NCBI RefSeq assembly: GCF_035222375.1
Contig: NW_026946364.1
Location: 868,001 to 932,000 of the forward strand
Length of the DNA: 64,000 bases
Reading direction: 5' to 3'
Origin: Podospora pseudocomata
Taxonomy: Eukaryota; Ascomycota; Sordariomycetes; Sordariales; Podosporaceae
Shown here: positions 59,697 through 64,000 of the stretch, piece by piece
Numbering within the stretch: position 1 is the stretch's first letter
Layout of the letters: each line of letters starts with the position of its first letter
Translations under genes and position numbers: made by a program
Notes under the pieces: generated by a model
Database searches by the model: none
Told to the model about the DNA's origin: nothing
What the model saw: the letters and a program-made list of their open reading frames with translations, nothing else

Positions 59697-61487
59697 TCAA
59701 CCCCTCCCATTCGACCCCTCCCCACCCCCAGTCCCATACCCATTCCTGTTCTTCGTCCTTCCAGTGATATCCCCCCAAGTAGCACCAAACCTCCTCCCCG
59801 TGCTGGCCAACAGGCCCTCCTCCTCATCCACCTCGGCCTCCTCATCCAACTCGCTCAAGTTCAACCTCGGCGTCCTGAACAAACTCGTCACAAACACCAC
59901 CATAAACACGCCCAAAAAGGCAAACTGCGCCCAGAAATCAATCGCCCCAAACACGGGCCAGTTGATCGTCACTCTGTTGAGGAAGGTGCTCATCACCGTG
60001 GGCGTGCAGACATCTTTCGCTGCTGGCTCGGAAAAGACTTCTGAGCAAGGCCTGACCATGTCCCTGTGTTCACGGCAGTCGGGCTGTTCTCCTGGGTGGC
60101 GAGGTGCGTTGACGCAAAAGGTTTGCGTGCCGTAGATGGCGTACTGAGGGGCGACAATCATGGCAATAGCATAATTGATAGCCAGGATAATCAACGCGAG
60201 CATCACTGTTGCGATGAGTAGTGCTTGGGGTGATGTTCTTCCCTTTTTGATTTGAAAGACTCTCACCCACAAGAACCTGATGCCAATGGTGGCGATACCA
60301 GTGATTGAGCTGCCGAAGAAAAACAAAACCAACAGAGCCATCAGGATGTAGTCAACGGGGAAAGCCTTGGCAGACTGGACAAAGATCCAGTTGACCGGTT
60401 GGAAGACGTTGATGTGACCGAGGATGTAGCCGCAGTGTTCTTTGCAGATAGAGTTGGCCGCCTTGTCGATGCCAGTGATGAGCATGGAGGCCCAGACCAA
60501 GATCGAGAGCAGCAGTAGCAAGATACCGCCCAGGAGCTTGAGAGGACGGAAGAAAGCTTGAATCTTGGTCCAGGCGCGGAAGACACCACTTCGGCCGTCA
60601 CCACGGGTTTCGGCCGCAAGTCTTTCCCTTCTCACGAGAGTGCGCTCCTCACGTAGCAAGGCGTCCAGCTCCCTCCTGTCCTTCTGAGACATGCCATCCG
60701 GACGGCCAGCATTGCGCATTTCGATTTGTCTCTGGAGCTCTCGGTTATGTTCCAAGTCGGTCGCGATCGTCGCGGAAAGCTGAGGAGCGGAGATGGACGG
60801 GGCAGACTTGATAAGAGAGACCGGAAGAAGAGCCAGTCCAGCACCGGTATAGAGAGTGTAGAGAAACGTGCCCAGCGTGATGAGCAGGCCGACCCCGAAT
60901 GTCAAAGCCTTCTCTCCCTTGTTGGCAGCGAGCAGACGCTTGAAGTAGTCCAGATCAAGGTGCTTGCCGTTCCCACTACCCGCAGCAGGGACGAAGAAAC
61001 CGAGAAGGAACAGAATCAAGACCAAAAACACGAATCCAAGCGTATACTTCGCCGCCTTCCAGAACCGGGCGCCAGCACCACTGGTTCCCTCCTCCTCTTC
61101 AACCTCATCATATTCCTCGTACCAGAAATAGGCGAATGGGATGACGATCAGACATAGCAACGCATCGAAGCTGTAGAGGGTGTAGTAAACGACCTTCAAG
61201 GTCAAGAGTATTCCATCGATTCTCTCGGGCGTTGCCCAGTCCTTTTTAGCACCGAGGTGTGCTGAGGCTGTGGACGAGACAAGGGCAATGTCAACGGGCA
61301 GGAGGAAGACGGTTGCTAGAAGCGAGGTGAGACTGACAATCGCGACGATGCTCACGGTAACAGATCGCTCATGCGGGGATTGCCAGGTGAATGTTGTGAT
61401 AATGGCGACGAGGAGCACCAAGGCGACCGCGACGGCGTAGGCCACCCAAATAAGACTGGTCTGGAGCAAGCCAGCTGATGCCAACAT
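59697..61487 (-). CDS. Probable lysosomal/vacuolar cobalamin transporter, LMBRD1 type
   Basis: An intron-less 596-residue protein with about nine membrane spans, the first at 10-30 ([20 protein letters not shown]). LMBR1-family marks include [18 protein letters not shown] at about 54-71, [26 protein letters not shown] and [13 protein letters not shown] near 220-232. A cytosolic coiled-coil loop ([14 protein letters not shown] to [10 protein letters not shown]) sits between the two membrane halves. The C-terminal tail is acidic then Gly-rich. Animal LMBRD1 works with ABCD4 to release cobalamin from lysosomes. Filamentous fungi keep the homologue although cobalamin use there is unclear, so the name is by homology. 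It diverges from cft1. Confidence 0.9.
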   Translation of the reverse strand: MLASAGLLQTSLIWVAYAVAVALVLLVAIITTFTWQSPHERSVTVSIVAIVSLTSLLATVFLLPVDIALVSSTASAHLGAKKDWATPERIDGILLTLKVVYYTLYSFDALLCLIVIPFAYFWYEEYDEVEEEEGTSGAGARFWKAAKYTLGFVFLVLILFLLGFFVPAAGSGNGKHLDLDYFKRLLAANKGEKALTFGVGLLITLGTFLYTLYTGAGLALLPVSLIKSAPSISAPQLSATIATDLEHNRELQRQIEMRNAGRPDGMSQKDRRELDALLREERTLVRRERLAAETRGDGRSGVFRAWTKIQAFFRPLKLLGGILLLLLSILVWASMLITGIDKAANSICKEHCGYILGHINVFQPVNWIFVQSAKAFPVDYILMALLVLFFFGSSITGIATIGIRFLWVRVFQIKKGRTSPQALLIATVMLALIILAINYAIAMIVAPQYAIYGTQTFCVNAPRHPGEQPDCREHRDMVRPCSEVFSEPAAKDVCTPTVMSTFLNRVTINWPVFGAIDFWAQFAFLGVFMVVFVTSLFRTPRLNLSELDEEAEVDEEEGLLASTGRRFGATWGDITGRTKNRNGYGTGGGEGSNGRG

Positions 61488-62007
61488 GTTGGCGGCTTGC
61501 GGATTGGAGAGGTCCAGATATACGTGGTTCTTTTTGAAGAATGGTAGAAGACGATCAGTGTCTTAGATAATCTGTATCAATCAGTACACTGAAAGTCGTC
61601 CCAGCGAAGCAGATGTGGTGTTTGAGAGGAACTGTTGCAAGGGGTAGGAACGTGAAGTGTTCCACTCTGGGGGGGCCCTTCAGTTCATCACTTAATCTGT
61701 GACGCAATGCCGCAGCGAAGGGAGCTCCTGTGGAACCTGCCAAGTCCTGCTAGCGACGTTGTGCCAAGACTTTTCCCACACGTTCAGCACGCAGTTCGGG
61801 GTTCTGGCGTTCTGGCCCATGAAATTTATTTGGACCAATCAACACCACGCACGGGAGCTTCCTTCGAGCTTCGCGACAGCCCTCGAGTTGCGGTTTGGTT
61901 CGTCCTCTTCAAACCACCACCACCATATTCAAAGTCAACGATTGTTTTTGCGCATCGTGTTTTCTTGTCTATTTACGGAATAGAGATATGTGCTTGGCTG
62001 CCACAGC
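61488..62007. promoter_or_regulatory. Divergent promoter of the LMBRD1-type gene and cft1
   Basis: 520 bp between outward-facing starts. I see no further gene and no clear TATA box. Confidence 0.5.
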
Positions 62008-64000
62008 ATGCAGTGCTACACAGAGCTAACGCCGCCGACGGCTGTCACCCACTCCCTCACACTCCAACTAATTCCAGGCCAGGGCACGAACCTCGTGGTC
62101 GCAAAGTCGTCTCTTCTCCAGATATTCAGAACAAAGATCGTATCGACCGAGATTGATGCTTCTCAGCAGGGCAGCGGTGCTAGGACACGAAACGCGGGCC
62201 GATACGAAAGCCGGTTAGCGAATGACGACGATGGGCTTGAGGCATCGTTTCTGGGAGGGGACAGTCTTGCGTTCAAGACGGATCGCACCAACAACACAAA
62301 GCTGGTGCTCGTTTCAGAGATTTCACTGTCTGGAACCATCACGGGGCTAGCAAAGATAAAGTCGCAAAACCTGAGGTCAGGCGGTGATGCACTGCTCGTG
62401 GCCTTCAAAGACGCGAGGCTCAGTCTGGTAGAGTGGGACGCCGAACGCCATGATCTGTCGACCGTGTCTATCCACTATTACGAACAAGACGAGCTGCAGG
62501 GAAGCCCATGGGCGCCACCTCTATCCAACTTCACCAATTTTCTTGCGGCAGACCCGGGAAGTAGATGCGCGGCGCTCAAGTTTGGCGGCATGAATTTGGC
62601 CATCCTGCCCTTCAAGCAGGCGGATGAGGACATTGATATGGATGATGACTGGGACGAGGATCTGGATGGCCCTCGACCTGTCAAGCAAGAAGCCGCCGTT
62701 GTAAATGGAGGTAGCAGCATAAAAGAGACACCCTATTCACCATCATTTGTCCTCCGACTCTCCAATCTTGATCCAAGTCTCCTCCATCCTGTGCATCTGG
62801 CCTTCCTGCATGAGTACCGAGAGCCCACCTTTGGCATTCTCGCCTCGACTGTCAACGCCTCCAACTCCCTTGGCCGGAAAGATCACTTGGCATACATGGT
62901 CTTTACCCTAGATCTGCAGCAGCGGGCTTCGACAACCATCCTGTCAGTCCCTGGTCTCCCGCAGGATCTTTTCCGCGTTCAGCCTTTGCCAGCCCCCGTC
63001 GGCGGTGCTTTACTCGTGGGAGCGAATGAGCTGATCCACATCGACCAGTCGGGCAAGCCGAACGGTGTAGCTGTCAACCCCCTCACAAAACAATGCACCT
63101 CCTTTGGCCTGTCTGACCAGTCCGACCTGAACCTTCGGCTCGAGGAATGTACCATCGACGTCTTGTCAGCCGAGGAGCTTCTTGTCATCCTGAGCGATGG
63201 CCGTATGGCGTTGGTTACCTTCAGGATAGACGGTCGTACAGTGTCTGGTCTTGACGTCAAGCTGCTCCCTTCAGAAACAGGCGGTTCTCTCATCCCAGGC
63301 CGCGTATCAACACTCTCAAGGATAGGCAAGAGTGTCATGTTTGCCGGTAGCGAGGAGGGTGACTCTCTCGTTTTTGGCTGGACAAAGAAGCAGAGTCAAT
63401 CAGGAAGAAAGAAGTCACGGCTCCAAGATGTAGGCCTGGACATCGATATGGCGGATGAGGAGGATCTTGACGAGGACGAGGACGAAGATGACCTTTATGC
63501 CGAGGAACCAACACCCAAGCAACAGGCTGCCGCAGCTGCCAGCAATGTCAAGGAAGGTGACCTCACTTTTCGAATCCACGACCGGCTGCTGAGTATTGCG
63601 CCCATCCAGTCCATGACGTACGGTCAACCCGTGGATGCACCCGGCAGCGAGGAGGAGCAGAACTCGGCCGGCGTTCGCAGTGAACTCCAATTGGTATGCG
63701 GCGTAGGAAGGAATAAGTCTTCCGCAATGGCGATCATGAATCTTGCCATCCCACCAAAGGTTATTGGACGCTTCGAGTTCCCTGAGGCGAGGGGATTCTG
63801 GACAGTGTGCGCAAAGAAGCCTGTGCCAAAGTCACTGCAAGGTGATAAGGGACCCGGCGCGATTGGAAATGACTACGGTACCTCGGGCCAGTATGACAAG
63901 TTCATGATTGTCGCTAAGGTCGACCTGGACGGCTACGAGAAATCTGATGTCTACGCCCTTACCGCGGCGGGCTTTGAAAGCCTCACTGGCACAGAATTTG
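62008..64000 (+). CDS. cft1: Cleavage and polyadenylation factor subunit Cft1 (CPSF160), 3' end cut by window
   Basis: From the ATG at 62,008 the frame is open to the window edge: 664 codons, about 45% of the usual 1400-1450 residues. The start MQCYTELTPPTAVTHSLTLQ is the Sordariomycete Cft1 N-terminus. LVVAKSSLLQIFRTKIV begins the first beta-propeller. ISLSGTITGLAKIKS, DALLVAFKDARLSLVEWD and GGMNLAILPFKQ are the CPSF160 MMS1_N-type blocks. Acidic inserts (DIDMDDDWDEDLD, then EEDLDEDEDEDDLY) lie between propeller blades, as in relatives. Cft1 scaffolds the polymerase module of CPF/CPSF and positions the AAUAAA-binding subunits. No intron is seen in this part. Confidence 0.95.
   Translation, partial: MQCYTELTPPTAVTHSLTLQLIPGQGTNLVVAKSSLLQIFRTKIVSTEIDASQQGSGARTRNAGRYESRLANDDDGLEASFLGGDSLAFKTDRTNNTKLVLVSEISLSGTITGLAKIKSQNLRSGGDALLVAFKDARLSLVEWDAERHDLSTVSIHYYEQDELQGSPWAPPLSNFTNFLAADPGSRCAALKFGGMNLAILPFKQADEDIDMDDDWDEDLDGPRPVKQEAAVVNGGSSIKETPYSPSFVLRLSNLDPSLLHPVHLAFLHEYREPTFGILASTVNASNSLGRKDHLAYMVFTLDLQQRASTTILSVPGLPQDLFRVQPLPAPVGGALLVGANELIHIDQSGKPNGVAVNPLTKQCTSFGLSDQSDLNLRLEECTIDVLSAEELLVILSDGRMALVTFRIDGRTVSGLDVKLLPSETGGSLIPGRVSTLSRIGKSVMFAGSEEGDSLVFGWTKKQSQSGRKKSRLQDVGLDIDMADEEDLDEDEDEDDLYAEEPTPKQQAAAAASNVKEGDLTFRIHDRLLSIAPIQSMTYGQPVDAPGSEEEQNSAGVRSELQLVCGVGRNKSSAMAIMNLAIPPKVIGRFEFPEARGFWTVCAKKPVPKSLQGDKGPGAIGNDYGTSGQYDKFMIVAKVDLDGYEKSDVYALTAAGFESLTGTEF

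Overview
The window is nuclear DNA of a filamentous ascomycete, most likely a member of the Sordariales (Podospora, Chaetomium and Neurospora relatives). Genes carry short introns (mostly 50-130 nt) with GTATGT/GTAAGT-type donors, CTAAC or CTGAC branch sites and YAG acceptors. The proteins are typical of the class: L-arabinitol 4-dehydrogenase, Pfa4, a single G1 cyclin, Cft1, Nan1, Rpb10 and the fungal LMBRD1 homologue. I found no operons, CRISPR arrays, AT-rich RIP-type repeats or recognisable transposon.

Layout. At 1-4087 a GT90 glycosyltransferase (cut by the left edge) and the palmitoyltransferase Pfa4 diverge. From 4088 to about 17,990 I can support no gene: about 14 kb of mixed-composition DNA upstream of the G1 cyclin, very long for a fungus. 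The cyclin (19,804-21,030) seems to have a leader of about 1.7 kb with two introns and exactly two small upstream ORFs. Next comes a divergent pair of lineage-type proteins: a 750-residue protein with a retropepsin-like DTGA motif (22,416-24,790) and a 1245-residue nuclear-looking protein of unknown function (25,328-29,130).

From 30 to 44 kb lie ATP synthase subunit g, L-arabinitol 4-dehydrogenase, a previously hidden 58-residue secreted Cys-rich peptide gene, the ER protein BAP31/Yet3, a DUF1479 oxygenase-like protein, a helix-hairpin-helix DNA-glycosylase-like protein, a SERF-type zinc protein and an isopenicillin-N-synthase-like oxygenase. From 44.6 to 48.4 kb Nan1/Utp17 (pre-rRNA processing) and Rpb10 (shared polymerase subunit) diverge from a 457-bp promoter, which pairs two ribosome-production functions. 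From 51.7 to 64 kb follow an unknown protein with Cys-Trp helical repeats, a Gly-rich GPI-anchored surface protein, an ANCHR-like B-box protein, a tRNA-Gly(UCC), the LMBRD1-type cobalamin transporter and the start of Cft1 (cut by the right edge).

The genes are mostly unrelated housekeeping genes rather than one pathway. The items most worth following are the 58-residue secreted peptide, the in-frame extension beyond the BAP31 stop that would bury its C-terminal dilysine signal, the DTGA protein and its giant divergent neighbour, and the uORF-bearing spliced leader and gene-free region of the G1 cyclin. Splice sites were assigned by eye from consensus and frame. Every multi-exon model closes in frame, but none has been checked against RNA or homologues.
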